DNA of 64,000 bases from positions 359,893-423,892 of the forward strand of contig JAJVDF010000134.1 in assembly GCA_022410635.1 (NCBI GenBank). The letters are read 5' to 3'. The notes under the pieces were generated by a model that was given only the letters and a program-made list of their open reading frames with translations, had not been told where the DNA came from and did no database searches. The stretch comes from Tretioscincus oriximinensis (Eukaryota; Chordata; Lepidosauria; Squamata; Gymnophthalmidae). Made by a program: the position numbers and the translations under genes. Numbering within the stretch: the first letter of the stretch is position 1; every line of letters begins with the position of its first letter. Below, in pieces: positions 9,960 through 20,929 of the stretch.

Positions 9960-11160
9960 AAATTATCTCTATGGTAAAAGTTAATACACTTTTCCCTAGT
10001 CAGTAAAGGCAAAGGCATTGCTGTACCTGTTGCAAAGCGCCATACTGAATAGCGCCTTCAGGATGACTGTTACTCACATCTCTCTGTACTCAGCTTTAAA
10101 GTCCATTGTGTTTGTGATGTCACAATGTAATCAGCCTAGGTGATTTTCCTAGCAACGGGTATGCTCAGTAAATCTCTGCAATTAGGTAACCATCAGCCTG
10201 ATTATCTGACTGCTCCTATGTTACTTCACCTCCAGCCTTACAGTATTAAATATAAAAGAGAGGTCTGAATAATCTAAGAGATTGCTTCTGGCATTAGAAA
10301 ACCAAGTGTAATTTGAAAGGTTTATTTCAGTTCTACAGTTTACATTTATTCTAAAAAACATTCCACTTTTGTGAACATCATGTACCAGTACAATATTTCT
10401 TGTGTCCAGACACTGGCACCAATGTCATTTTATCACTTGGCAGGAATCCAAACTTCTCAGACATCCAAAATTAATTGCTAAGATCCTTTTGCCTTGCCAT
10501 GCTGCTTCTCTGGACCTCCTCTTTATAACACAGATATGGAAATATGCCTTAAAACATATAACATGTTAAAAGGCAGACTTCTATATACTCAGTAGGGCCA
10601 TGGTTTAATCCAGATGCAATTTGAAAAAAAAAACTGGCAAAGTGAACAATTTACTTTCTAAATCAAAGCTGGGGATTCTTATTAGAGAATGCAGAAAGGA
10701 AACATCTTAACCTTTCGCTGATGGGTTCTCCTTTTCTGAATGGGTGGACTGAAGCATTTGCACAGTCCTCATACTTCATTTTTCTTACCCATAACTAAAC
10801 TTTTTACAATTCAAACTAGTCCATGAAGAAATGACAACAAAAAATATCTAATTTACTACACCTATAATCTCAAAAATGTTCTTAATTAACATGTAACTTT
10901 CTCTTTGTGTTGATTTCTTTTGTTTGTTTGGTACACATTAGGAATCCTTGAAAAACAATTGTCAGAGCATATCATTTTGTTCAAATCTTCAATGTGCATT
11001 GAACATGTTAGAGTGTTTACTATCTTAATCAATATGGCAGTAAAGCATGCCTGCAAAAACCAGGTTGAACCGCATTCAATGCTGATACAATGCTCACTAC
11101 CATTGAGATGTGGAGTTACTCCTCCTGGTGATACAATGGGCCTCTATGACATGAGAAACC
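9960..11160. other. Non-coding, no feature recognised
   Basis: AT-rich DNA with no gene or repeat that I can name. The frame at 10920-11189 runs into the LINE fragment but has no motif before it. Confidence 0.5.
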
Positions 11161-11162
11161 TG

Positions 11163-11745
11163 TTTGCAGTTGTGGCCACTTCTGAATAGGGATGATCTAG
11201 CCATAGTAATCCATGCTCTGGTAACATCCAGATTGGACTATTGTTATGCACCCTATATGGGATTACCCTTGAAAACAGTTTGGAAGGTGCAGTTAGTGCC
11301 AAATGCAGCAGCTAGACTGCTGATTAGAATAACTGTCCAGATACGTATCATACCAGTCTTGAAACAGCTGCGTTGGGTGCCAATCTGCTACCGAGCCCAA
11401 TTCAAGGTGTTAAGTTTAACTTATAAGGCCCTAAATGTCTTGGTCACAAATACCTAAGGAGCTCCTTCTCCTTTATCAACCTGTCTGTATCTTATTTGCA
11501 GGGGAGGCCCTCCTGGTTGTATTACCCCTCTCAACAGAAAATGGTGTGGGAATCCAGAGTAGGGCTTTCTTGGTGGTTGCTCCCCAGTCTATGAAATAGT
11601 CTCCCCCTTGAGGTGTGTCAGTCACCATCATTGTATTCTTTTAGAAGATCCTTGAAGATGCATCTCTTTAACCTGGACTTTGGTTGGAGAAGTGCCATTT
11701 TTCTTCCCACTTTTGAATAGTGTTTTGATACTGTTTTATTTATTT
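11163..11745 (+). mobile_element. L2-like LINE, RT C-terminal fragment
   Basis: A 97-codon frame (11164-11457) carries LLNRDDLAIVIHALVTSR, LDYC, GLPLKTVWK, NAAARLL, PVLKQLRWVPICYRAQFK and LTYKALN. This is the usual C-terminal end of L2/jockey-group LINE ORF2. Downstream, broken blocks (a NSLPLEV equivalent near 11600 and a FxxxLKxxL equivalent near 11640) complete the ORF with stops and frameshifts. It has no endonuclease or RT core, so it is a 5'-truncated dead copy. L2 rather than CR1 is judged from these motifs only. Confidence 0.8.
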
Positions 11746-11925
11746 GTTAACATTTATACCCTGCCCTATACCCGAAGGTCTCAAGGTGGACAACAATAAA
11801 AGCAACAATACAAAATTAATATTAAAAGCAGTATAAAACAGTTTTTGTATTGTTGTTTTTATTGTTGGCCACTTGAGACCTTCGGGTATAGGACGGGGTA
11901 TTGTTTAAATAAATAAATACTGTAA
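11745..11925. repeat. Head-to-head duplicated LINE 3' tail (large inverted repeat)
   Basis: The arm at about 11745-11830 holds ATTTATTTGTTAAC, CTATACCCGAAGGTCTCAAG and GACAACAATAAAAGCAACAA. The arm at 11838-11925 holds its reverse complement (GTATTGTTG, ACTTGAGACCTTCGGGTATA, AAATAAATAAATA). The second arm is the 3' tail expected for the LINE at 11163; the first is an inverted extra copy between the coding end and that tail. Fold-back during reverse transcription or a second tail insertion would explain it. Confidence 0.8.
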
Positions 11926-11929
11926 ATAA

Positions 11930-13035
11930 AATTATGGGAAACATTGTGCCATGATTCACCCATTTCCCATCAATCAGAAGCAGTCTGGGCTGTTACTGTT
12001 TTCTATACCAGGTCTATACCAGATCACGGGGAAATACCAGTCATACACGTTTGTGGTCTGGTATACCACTCCTTGTTCTAGACTTCAACATTAAGGTTTG
12101 TAATTATATAGGGTGAACATACCATTTTCAACATCTTCAATACTCTTTTCCTAGTTCAGATTATATGTGATAGGGATGACAGTCTCTTCTGTCACTAACA
12201 TATGGACTTCAGAAGCCTAGCTATGTTCAGTGCAGGAAGACCATGATTTCTGTAAGACGAAGGTAACTATTATTGTTCCATACACAGACTGATATATGCT
12301 CTTCACTGAAGGCAATGTGTTCATTAAAAGCACTTTTAGGCCACAGGTCTAATTTGCTTCCCTTTAGTTTGTTACTCTAAGTGCTGGTAAATTGTTGGTT
12401 ATAGTGGAGTATTCTACCAAGCATCAAATTCGTATTTTCTTATTGGGTAATTGCAAGGCATTCTCATACTAGGATCTTTTTGACACCCTTTCCAGTTAAA
12501 AGGTTCAATGTATTGTGCACAAAGTGTTTTCCTGTCCTCCTCACTCCCCCATAAATGCCAAGGAGAGTGATGTCAGACTTAGTACTCTATACATACTTTG
12601 TGCTCAATTTGCTATTACATACTGTGTCTTCTTCTTTCACCTAGCATTCTCAAGGATGCTTTGAGTGTTTGCTGTTTCTTTAATGCCAAGTTGTACTGTT
12701 TTATCCCATCTCTCAATTCTTCCTGCTCAGCAACTCAGCAAAAGTCTTCTCAGTAAATGCTCTATTGTTTTGGTAAAGCCACCTTCCAGCTCTTTCTCAG
12801 TCTGTGATGCACAGCTATAGTTTGTGGCAATCTAGCTGAGTGATGATGTTATACATTTCACAGCTATCCAAGACATATCTACAATTGATTTTAATCCCAA
12901 GAATTAAGTCACATGAGTTTTAAGTGAAGCTGCGTGGGAAACAGTATTCTTTCCACATCATACCCAAACATACAACCTCAGGTTTAGCAAATAAGAATTA
13001 GTGTTATTAATTTTGAAAAGAATATAAAATGGTTA
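11930..13035. other. Non-coding; small hairpin at about 12012-12062
   Basis: TATACCAGATCAC near 12014 faces GTGGTCTGGTATA near 12052, with 13-bp arms, one mismatch and a loop of about 25 nt. Otherwise no gene or repeat is recognised. A TTTATTTATTTATTATGG run and a C homopolymer lie at 13087-13129, inside the LTR candidate that follows. Confidence 0.5.
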
Positions 13036-13036
13036 T

Positions 13037-13616
13037 TGTAACGAAACCGAGTGGGGACTAAGACTGTGTATGATCTTTTCTTATATGTTTATTTATTTAT
13101 TATGGTTTTGGAGCATAGTCCCCCCCCCCTTATTATTATTGGTAGATGGTTTTTAATAAGAAGAAGGCACTAAAATTTATATATAGGTATGTGCATAGAT
13201 AGGATAGGAAAGATAGGAAGGAAAAATAAAATAATATAGCTCTGTAATAAGGGTTTAAATCTTCAGGTAGGCTGCCACCACTCCCCTAAGGAAGAAACCA
13301 AAATTATGGAGTGAAAATGAAACCAGAATGAACCACTTTGTTATTCCAAATAATAAACGCTTCTCTCTTTTAAAACACAAAAACATCTTTATTGAAAGAA
13401 AGTAACAGGTGACACTCAAACTTAAAGAAAACCAACAAAACAAATTAACAACCCTGGGTTAGGGCAAAAGGTGCTGGGGACTTCACAATGTCTTTGGCAC
13501 TGATTCCTTGAACTTTCAAGAGACACTTGATCCTATCAAATGCGAATTGAAAATAGGAACCATATGCTATTTATATAAAGTAATACATATTATAACACAT
13601 TCAATTTACATTAACA
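13037..13616 (-). repeat. Candidate 3' LTR of the gypsy-type element
   Basis: On the minus strand this runs from TGTTAATG (13616) to CGTTACA (13037). It directly follows the RNase H-end remnant of the element upstream and contains a TATATAAAT box near 13570 and an AATAAA signal near 13390. The borders are inferred from TG...CA ends and position. I found no second LTR copy in the window to confirm them, so they may be off. Confidence 0.4.
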
Positions 13617-13619
13617 TAC

Positions 13620-15420
13620 CCACCAAATAGATAAAATATACTAAACTTTGATATTCTCATTATACAAACCATAGGTATCAGCATATATACAGTATATTTA
13701 CAATTGAGAGAAAACATCAGCAATCATATATTTACCTTCTCTGGATGGATCTCCAGGGCATAGTCTTGGAGTCAGGACTCCACATTAACTTCAGTAAGGC
13801 TAACCTTTTCCCCATTTTAGGATTGAAGGCATCATATTTACTATCAGGTCCCTGGAGTTACCAGGACAGATTGAATCCATAGATCCATTCTCAACCTGTC
13901 AAAGGTTGGGTCACCAGGGTGTTCCCACTTTACCTTGTCTGGTGGTTTCTTTTTTATTAGGCCGTGCAGAAGTGTTGCCACCACATCAAAGTGCAGCACA
14001 GCCTTTTCAGGATTCACAAGAAATCACATAAAAGGACATATTGTTTTTTTCTTAGTAAGTTTAACCTAATTAATGATTTCCATTTTACCCAGGTAAGATT
14101 TTATTAGATCACACCCAACAACGTAAGTCAAATTTTGTTTCTCTTTCATTCACAAGAATTCCTTAGAGGGTTTTATTTTAAGTCCCTCTAATTGCAGATT
14201 TTGCCACAATGGCTTCAAGTGGTTGGGGTGCCATAAAGGGTCTTGCTTCATCGGGTGATAAATGCAGTGGTACCCAATGGCAGTTTCTCCAAAGTTCCTC
14301 AGTTCATTTAGATTAACAGTCACAGTTCATTTAGATTAACAGTCACATACAAATTCTAAACAGTCATTTAGATTAATAGTCACATACAAATTCTTCCAAG
14401 TCATGCAGCTTCCAGCTGATCGTATAAAGTCTCACATTGCCATCGTGTACCAGGTCATGTACAGCTGCTGTCAGGGATCTGCCAACATCTTTTGGTTAAG
14501 GCAAAGGTAGAAACATACTGAGTGCCTCCCATCTTCTCCAGCAGGTTGTCTGTCAGCGGTACAGGAAAGTTTTCAGTTTTCACCATTTTATATAGCTTGG
14601 AAATAATATGTTGTGCATCTCCAATATCAATGGGATGCTGGACTCCAGCTACGATTCCTGGGGTGTCATTACCCAATACAGCATCACATGGTAACAGTTC
14701 AGCTATTGGCTGCTGTTGTGGCTGCGGCAATTCTAGCTGTGTGTGTGTAGTTTGTACAATCAATGTCCCTTCATCAGGTCTGGAACCTGGAACTATTTCA
14801 AGTACATCAGGGCTGCTTTTTCCACCACAGCATCCTCTAGATCAAATGGTTTACAATGATAAACCTTCATCATATTGGTATGGCCCACTTCAGTTTGGTC
14901 ATCTCTCATATTCGTAGATCTTACATAAGGCCCAACAACATCACTTTCACTCAGTTGAAATGAGATGATAGGTAGGGGTCTGGGTTTAGCCTTTTGCTTG
15001 TCTTGCCCCGGCCCATCTTTTGGCAAACTATACTTGTCTGGTGATACTCTTTTACATCTTGGTTTAGACTTGGCCAGCAGAAGTCAGTGATTGGTATGTG
15101 TTTGGCTTTGGCATCACCCATGTGCCATCTCAGAGTGGGATTATAAGCCATCTCCAACAACTGAGATTTGTGTTCACTAGACTCAACTAGTTGATTCTGG
15201 CCCAACTTCTCTTTAGAGTATCCGTCTAGCTTGTTTTCAGCTACTACAAACTGCTCAGGTTTGTCAAAGGAAATAGCAGAGTCTATACTTTTTTCTATGG
15301 ACTCCTCCCATAAGCCCTTTAAAGTTTCATTCTTGCAGTGACATATTGGTCTCATCACCCTCGACTACATGTAGTAAATTTATCCAATCTAAATTTTCTT
15401 GTTCTGGGGTTTTGTCTGTC
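13620..15420 (-). mobile_element. Degenerate Ty3/gypsy-type retrotransposon with integrase before RT
   Basis: Reading the minus strand from 15420 downward, an integrase zinc-finger region comes first (HMGDAKAKH, FCWPSLNQDVKEY, then SIVCQKMG where a CxxC pair is expected). The start of the integrase core follows (DVVGPY near 14938), then an integrase C-terminal block (VGHTNMMKVYH). After that come a pre-RT block (HPIDIGDA), an RT block YVSTFALTKRCWQIP in which the usual LDL aspartate is replaced, HLKPLWQNLQLEGLKIKPSK (near 14200), the RT-RNase H connection DKVKWEHPGDPTFDRLR (near 13940) and a GKYMIADVFSQL end near 13720. Much of the integrase core, the RT YxDD region and RNase H are missing. 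Frames are broken, so it is inactive. Integrase upstream of RT is the order reported for Gmr1-like elements, not standard gypsy. Confidence 0.8.
14300..14400. repeat. Short tandem duplication inside the gypsy-type RT
   Basis: TTCATTTAGATTAACAGTCA occurs twice (about 14305 and 14327) and a third time with changes (CATTTAGATTAATAGTCACA near 14365). The ACATACAAATTCT block is also repeated. It interrupts the RT reading frame and is a local duplication after insertion. Confidence 0.8.
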
Positions 15421-15421
15421 A

Positions 15422-15690
15422 GAGGAGAGCCTATTCCATAGCCACTGAGAATGCCCTCCCATGTGTCCATACTTTTTTAAAAATTCCTGTAGGTAGTGAG
15501 AGCATTAGGGTGTGGCTTGGTCTGTATGAAAGGAGATAATCCTTCAGATATTTGGGACCCAAGATATTTAAGGCCCTATAAGTAAATTTTTAGAGCCTTA
15601 TAAGTCAACATTAATAGCTTGAACTGGGCTTGGTAGCAACTGGGCAGCCAATGCAATTCTTTTAGGGCTTTTACATTCTTCTGTGTACCT
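15422..15690 (-). repeat. Unclassified interspersed repeat
   Basis: The stretch with GAGAATGCCCTCCC, GATATTTGGGACCCAAG, TTTAAGGCCCTATAAG and TTGAACTGGGCTTGG...GGCAGCCAATGCA resembles a repeat widespread in reptile genomes that I remember without a family name. A partial internal duplication (AAGGCCCTATAAG and GAGCCTTATAAG) is visible. Orientation is uncertain. Confidence 0.45.
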
Positions 15691-15699
15691 TCCATACTG

Positions 15700-17765
15700 G
15701 AAAAAAAATTGGGCAAATAAGGAAAAGACTAAATCTGAGTTATCCCACTGAGCTTTTATTGGATCTTAAGCTAGTATACATTAAAACACTTTCTAATTTT
15801 CAATTTCTTTAACTTCATTTTGAAAATGTATTTTTATCAGTATAATAATTACATATTATTACAGAAGCCTAATAATGACTTAATTTTTTTTTNAAAAAAA
15901 GTCATGTACATAAAAAACAATTGATTTCTGTTAATTTCTAACTGTATATTTACACCAAAGAAATACAAGAAGTAGTCTGTATTCAAAAGTCCTAGCAAGC
16001 AATCGTCTAACAGAAACCAACAAGAAAAAAGAAAGACAGCTTATGTAGCTATGTATACTTCTTCAGATGCTGTGGAGTGTACAGCTTGATCCACATTAGA
16101 GGTGGTAATTCATTTGAGGAAGCTGTTACAGAACACCTAGTGTGGATTTACATTAGCCCCATGCAAACACTGTGGAATAGTGAGCTCTCTAAAATGGATC
16201 AAAAACAAGACCTGCATATTATTGCATTGTTCATACTGAAGTCATAAAAAATCACCTACTTCATCTCACCTGCATTGGTTTTGAGGGTCATCTGATTTAT
16301 ATGCATATGAGGGATATGGAAAAAAAGAAGTTATCTCTCTATTCCAGAGTTCTTGTTTCAGTAATTTCCCATATTGGCTATGGTTGTTTTCCTGTTCCTA
16401 AGATAAAATTATTATTCATTGCCCTTATCTGATATAAATATATTAAATGTATTTTTATGCATTGCACAGTAGTGTTTGTTTTTTTCACCCATTCTAACTA
16501 GTAGCATAATTTTACAATAAATAGTATTTTATGTAGTTTCGTTTATCTTCTTTTTAAAGTAAAACTCTGCAAAATAGTTTAATATGGGCAGTGTGCAGCC
16601 TACTTTACCTGAAAGGTAGTAGAATTCTATATGTTCTTTCAAATTTATTTACACTAATAAAAAGTAGCATTTAATCCAGAAGATCTTCCTTCTTTCTTTC
16701 CTTCCTTTATTCCTTTTCCCTGTTCATCATGATGTGAATAACACATAATATATTTGGGGCAGATTTCCTTCCCCTTGATAAACAAAATACTCTTTTCAGT
16801 TTTGAAAGTATTCAAATTCACATTGAGGTCTGGTAGCACCTTGGTGCTAGACAATCTAATGCCCCCTGATTTGATGGTGTACACCACATGCTACAGAGGC
16901 ACACAGCATTAGAGCTGGTGTGCCATGCAGGAAGGAGTCATTTTTCAGCTTCTGGCACATTCGAAGCTTCAATCAAAAACTGAAAATCATGCTAGGAGGA
17001 AGAAGAGTTGATGGCCAAGCCCAGCTCCAACACCATTCTAACGGTTGCCAGCATGACACCCTATAATGATTATCATTTGTTGTGTACATGTAACAGTCTT
17101 CAATGTGTCACACTTGTGTGCTTACACCACCCTAGTTGTGGTGTCTGAAAGTGTTTGAAATAAGAAAGCTAGTTCATATATTGCACAGTAGAAGACTGTG
17201 GAAGAATCCTTTTAAAAGGGGACTTCAGCATGCCAGAATTATATAGACATGTTAAATTTGAACTAGATTTAGCTTTTTAAAGAAGGAGGAAATATTCTGT
17301 GTAAAAGAGATCAATAAATTCTATTCACTCATTTTCTTTGTTGCCTAGAAATTGTGTCCTGTTTTTTAGAAGCTCGAAGATAATATCACTGAACTTGGGT
17401 TTAGTCCAAATGGACAATGCTGTAAGCAAAAAAACAGACAGGAGAACAAGGTTTTCATCTCACTTTCAAGTGTTGAAATACTGCTGTAATTTGATCCTGT
17501 TTCAAGATATAGGAACTGTCATGTAGTGAATGCTGCTGAGAATAAATCAAACTTGTCATGCTGACATACTTGTAAGAGGTTTTTTTGTGTGTGTTGCAAT
17601 GCTGTCTTTTGTTTTTTGTTTTATTTTTTTAAAGGGATATCATAGTGTTGTCTTCTGGCATTGCAACCCAAGTATTCCTTTAGGCCCTGGTTATACAAGC
17701 TTAATAATGGATTTGTTTCAACACATATAATATGTAACAGATCCTTAGAACACATTAATGAACTT
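15700..17765. other. Non-coding; possible Penelope terminus trace near 16005-16085
   Basis: Mostly AT-rich DNA without genes. At 16040-16085 the reverse complement reads GCATCTGAAGAAGTATAC and then TAGCTACATAAGCT, resembling the element end at 51.7 kb with more changes. One ambiguous base lies at 15893. Confidence 0.45.
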
Positions 17766-18000
17766 TGGACGCAAGGGTGTAAATGTATACTAGGATGGAT
17801 GTCTGGATGCTGCCTCCGTGATGGAGCAACATGCAGGACTCCTGAAATACCATTTGCAGGGAGTCATGAACAGCTGCATATTTTGCTTTCCTCTGTTCAG
17901 ACTGCCCAGGTGTATTTGGTGGACCTCTGTCTGAAACATAATGCTGGACTAGATGGGTTCTAGCCCAATCCAGTATGGCTCTTCTTATGTTCTTATGAAC
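17766..18000 (+). mobile_element. CR1-clade LINE, 3' UTR fragment with tail
   Basis: GGATGTCTGGATGCTGCCTC, then CTGAAATACCATTTGCAGGG, GTGGACCTCTGTCTGA, ATGCTGGACTAGATGGG and the CTTCTTATGTTCTTATG tail, colinear with the 3' ends at 23.75 and 36.76 kb. Only the end of the element is present. Confidence 0.85.
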
Positions 18001-18107
18001 TAGTACAAACCAATCTCAGACTTCTGCCATATTGGTAATGTAGATAGGTCTGTTCAGATTAAATTATCAGTGGCATGAGAACATTCAAATGGATAATACA
18101 TACTTTC

Positions 18108-18205
18108 ACCTCCTCTCAAATACCTGCAAATGACATTTCAGGAATAACGTATGTAGCTCCATCTCAGAGGTAGGATCAAGGCATCAATTCTAGTAGCTAG
18201 AATTA
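18108..18205 (-). mobile_element. CR1-clade LINE, small inverted fragment
   Basis: TACCTGCAAATGACATTTCA, then CTCCATCTCAGAGGTAG and AATTCTAGTAGCTA match the complement of the CR1 3' UTR (compare 6017-6095) with many substitutions. It lies just downstream of an oppositely oriented CR1 end. Confidence 0.6.
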
Positions 18206-18209
18206 GAAT

Positions 18210-18980
18210 TCCCACAAGCTTACAACAAAATATATCAATTGTTCTTCTTAACATGGAGTTGGTCTTGCTAGATTTTAAGCAGCATCTTCCCACAGAATAT
18301 ATTCCAGTTGCATGGTTAAATTCTATGTTACAATACATTAATGCTTAAATCACCTACAGATTTTTCACAGTAATCCACGCTCAGTCTTTTAGTAAAAAGT
18401 TTTTTTTTTCAAAAAAGTTATTTTTAAAGCAAGTCACCTAATAATTGCCATAGCTGAATAAAATAAAACACACCATCTAAAAACAATATAGCGTGAGAAA
18501 AATGCCTCCCATCCCTGTCGATGATGGCCATGAAGTGATCCAGAGAAAAGGTTCTATTGCTTAAGGCTTCAGCAATAAATAAACCAAATTTATTTTGTTT
18601 GCCATTTTTAAGATAAAGTCGGTAAACAGAAAGTTTCTATAAATATATTTGACATTAGACTAAGTGGACTTCTGGGTTGAAGATCCAAACTTCAAAAATA
18701 ACCTATTGCTACCAGCCTGTATCCTGGGGAGTTCACATGTGGAACCTCTGTAGCAGTTTTCCATCTCTAGAAAGCTGTCATTTTAACCGTGTCTTCTTAT
18801 ATCTTTTTCTTCTTAGATTCAAAGCTATACCTATGAATCTGAGTTATTCAGTCTGCAACCTCTTCAAATCAGTTTCTCTTTAGGCAATATGTATTTTCTT
18901 CCTTGCATGCCTCCTACCCTTTTTCCTTTCTTTCTTAGATAGTGAGTAATAATGGCACATTCCCTGCTACACATGGCACC
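18210..18980. other. Non-coding, no feature recognised
   Basis: AT-rich, with a T/A homopolymer junction at about 18402-18425. No gene or repeat is recognised. Confidence 0.5.
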
Positions 18981-18984
18981 TCTC

Positions 18985-19458
18985 CTGATCTGATTGAAGT
19001 GTACAAAATCATGCATGGGATGGACAGGGTGAATAGAGAAAAAATGTTTTCTCTATCACACAACACAAGGACCAGAGGTCACACCTTAAAACTGATGGGA
19101 AGAAAAGTGTGAACAGAAAAAGGAAAGTATTTTTTCACCCAGAGGGTCATCGGCCTGTGGAATTTACTTCCTGAAGAAGTAGTGGTAGCTAACAGCTTGG
19201 ATAGTTTCAAGACAGGACTAGACAGGTTTATGGATACCAAGCGTATAAATGTAACATGTCTGGATGTTGCCTCTGGGATGGAGCAACAGGCAGGACTTCT
19301 GAGATACCATTTGCAGGGAGTCATGAAAAGGTGCATATTTTGCTTCCTCTGTTCGTACTGCCCAGGTGCATCTGGTGGGCCTCTGTGTGACACATAATGC
19401 TGGGCTTGATGGGCTGAGGCCTTATCCAGTATGGCTCTTCTTATGTTCTTATGTTCTC
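18985..19458 (+). mobile_element. CR1-clade LINE, 3' fragment
   Basis: It starts at GATCTGATTGAAGTGTACAA (the IEVYKIMHG region of ORF2) and runs through the RTRGHTLKL and YFFTQRVIGLWNLLPEE equivalents, SLDSFKTGLDRFMDT and the 3' UTR to TTCTTATGTTCTTATG. It is very close to the 36.5-kb copy over the shared part, with a frameshift near 19110. It is a 5'-truncated insert. Confidence 0.9.
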
Positions 19459-19635
19459 CTCCCATTGATGCAAGCAAAAGGAAGTTGAAAAGGAGTTGAG
19501 TTTAATTTAAAGCTACAATCATCCTGCCTTCTTTTCAAAATTGCATCTTAAATTTAATTAATCTTAGTAATTGCTGTAAATGTGTTACATAGAAGGGCCA
19601 AGCCTTATAGACAAGAAAATTTATGTGTCAAGAGA

Positions 19636-19893
19636 GAAGAAGAAGAACTTGGTTCTTATACCCCGCTTTTCTCACCTTAAGGGACTATCTTCCCCACCAG
19701 GCTATGGTGGTTCCCATGTATCTACTTGCAGTCAGTTGCAATTTCGTGCAATTCTTGCTTTCGAATAGCTGGGTTGGCTAGAGCTACAGGCTAGTGGAAG
19801 GTGCTCAGCCCTCCCCACGTCCAGCATAGGGCTTCGAAACCCCATCTCCCAGGCGAGAGACGAATTCCTAAGCGACTGAGCTATCTGTGCCTA
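19636..19893 (-). mobile_element. tRNA-derived SINE with (TTC)n tail, copy 2
   Basis: This is the reverse complement of the 8.7-kb SINE: (GAA)n, CTTGGTTCTTATACC, CGCTTTTCTCACC, then the TAGTTGCAATTT-type body and GGCGAGAGACGAATTCCTAA with a box A complement at the end. A block of about 40 bp around the GCCTTCGGGCAAAATA region is deleted. The box B complement GGCTTCGAAACCCC is better kept than in copy 1. Confidence 0.85.
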
Positions 19894-19894
19894 T

Positions 19895-20925
19895 CATATT
19901 ATTTATATGTACCATATATTCCTTGTCAAGTTCAGAAAAAGAAATGTTTGGCATTTTATAATTATGGATTTTACTTTTTAAATGCAGGTTCAAAGTGCAT
20001 ATTCAAGGACAAGAGCAGAACTCTCTGGGGATAAATGCTGGAAAACCCTTTTTTTTTTTAAATTCAAATAGACAAATTATTTTAATGGCAGAGACTACAT
20101 TCTAATCTTTTCTAGGCCTGCATGGGTGGCTTTACTCTGGTACAACACTGAGTTACAGAAGAAAAACTAAGCTGAGGAATATCAGTCCAAGGTAGATTGT
20201 TCTCCAGTTGCACCATTGTGACAGGCAATGATGAACAATTCAAATTGGCATGTATTTCCTTGGTGACAGCCAGAAGATTTTCCTTCTGTAAAGTGCTAGG
20301 TAGGAAGCTGAGTGAGAAGGTCATTTTTGTCAGAGCCCTTTTTAAATTTGATTTTATCTTGACAGTGAGGGAGGGAGAGCAGATTTTGCTTTTATATGTT
20401 CTTAAATTTATTGACACTTTTCATATTTATGTGGTTGTGACATGTTCTGGGACCTTAAGATGACAGGTGCAGTATAAATGCTTCAAATAAATAAAAATAA
20501 ATAATACACAAAAGACTATTGAGGTTAAGTAATCATGGGGTGAAACGAATGCCAAAGTAAAGGGAAAACTCATGGCTGATCTTAAAACAAAATTGTTCCA
20601 TTGAAATTTAAAAGGCACACATAAAATAACTTTTTTATATCACAAGGGGTATTTAAAAAAAAGTAATAGCAATAATGAAGCAAGTGACAGTTTAAAACGA
20701 ACGTGAGAGCAATGAAATACTTTTTATATTGGACAAATTATTATACTTGCAAAATATAAGTAATAGCAGGGAAACAATTCCAAAATTGTGTGAATTAGTT
20801 AAAACGTAATGTGTAGTGAGGAAAAATATAATTGAAGCAGGAAAAAGTTACATTTCTAGTTTTTTTTAAGTCAAGTGGTAAACAACTGAGTCAAAAAAAT
20901 GAGGAAGTGAATTCGGAAGCTTAGC
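19895..20925. other. Non-coding, no feature recognised
   Basis: AT-rich DNA with an AAATAAATAAAAATAAATAA run at about 20487. The overlapping frames on both strands at 20112-20618 share no motif with known proteins. Confidence 0.5.
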
Positions 20926-20929
20926 ATAG

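Noticed and set aside
9663..9977. 104-codon hydrophobic plus-strand frame
   Set aside because: Encoded by a CTT/CTC low-complexity tract. The Leu/Phe richness follows from base composition, not a membrane protein.
14455..15358. Host gene with a viral-like integrase domain
   Set aside because: Stops and frameshifts separate the domains, and an RT and RNase H connection follow on the same strand, so a dead retrotransposon is the simpler reading.
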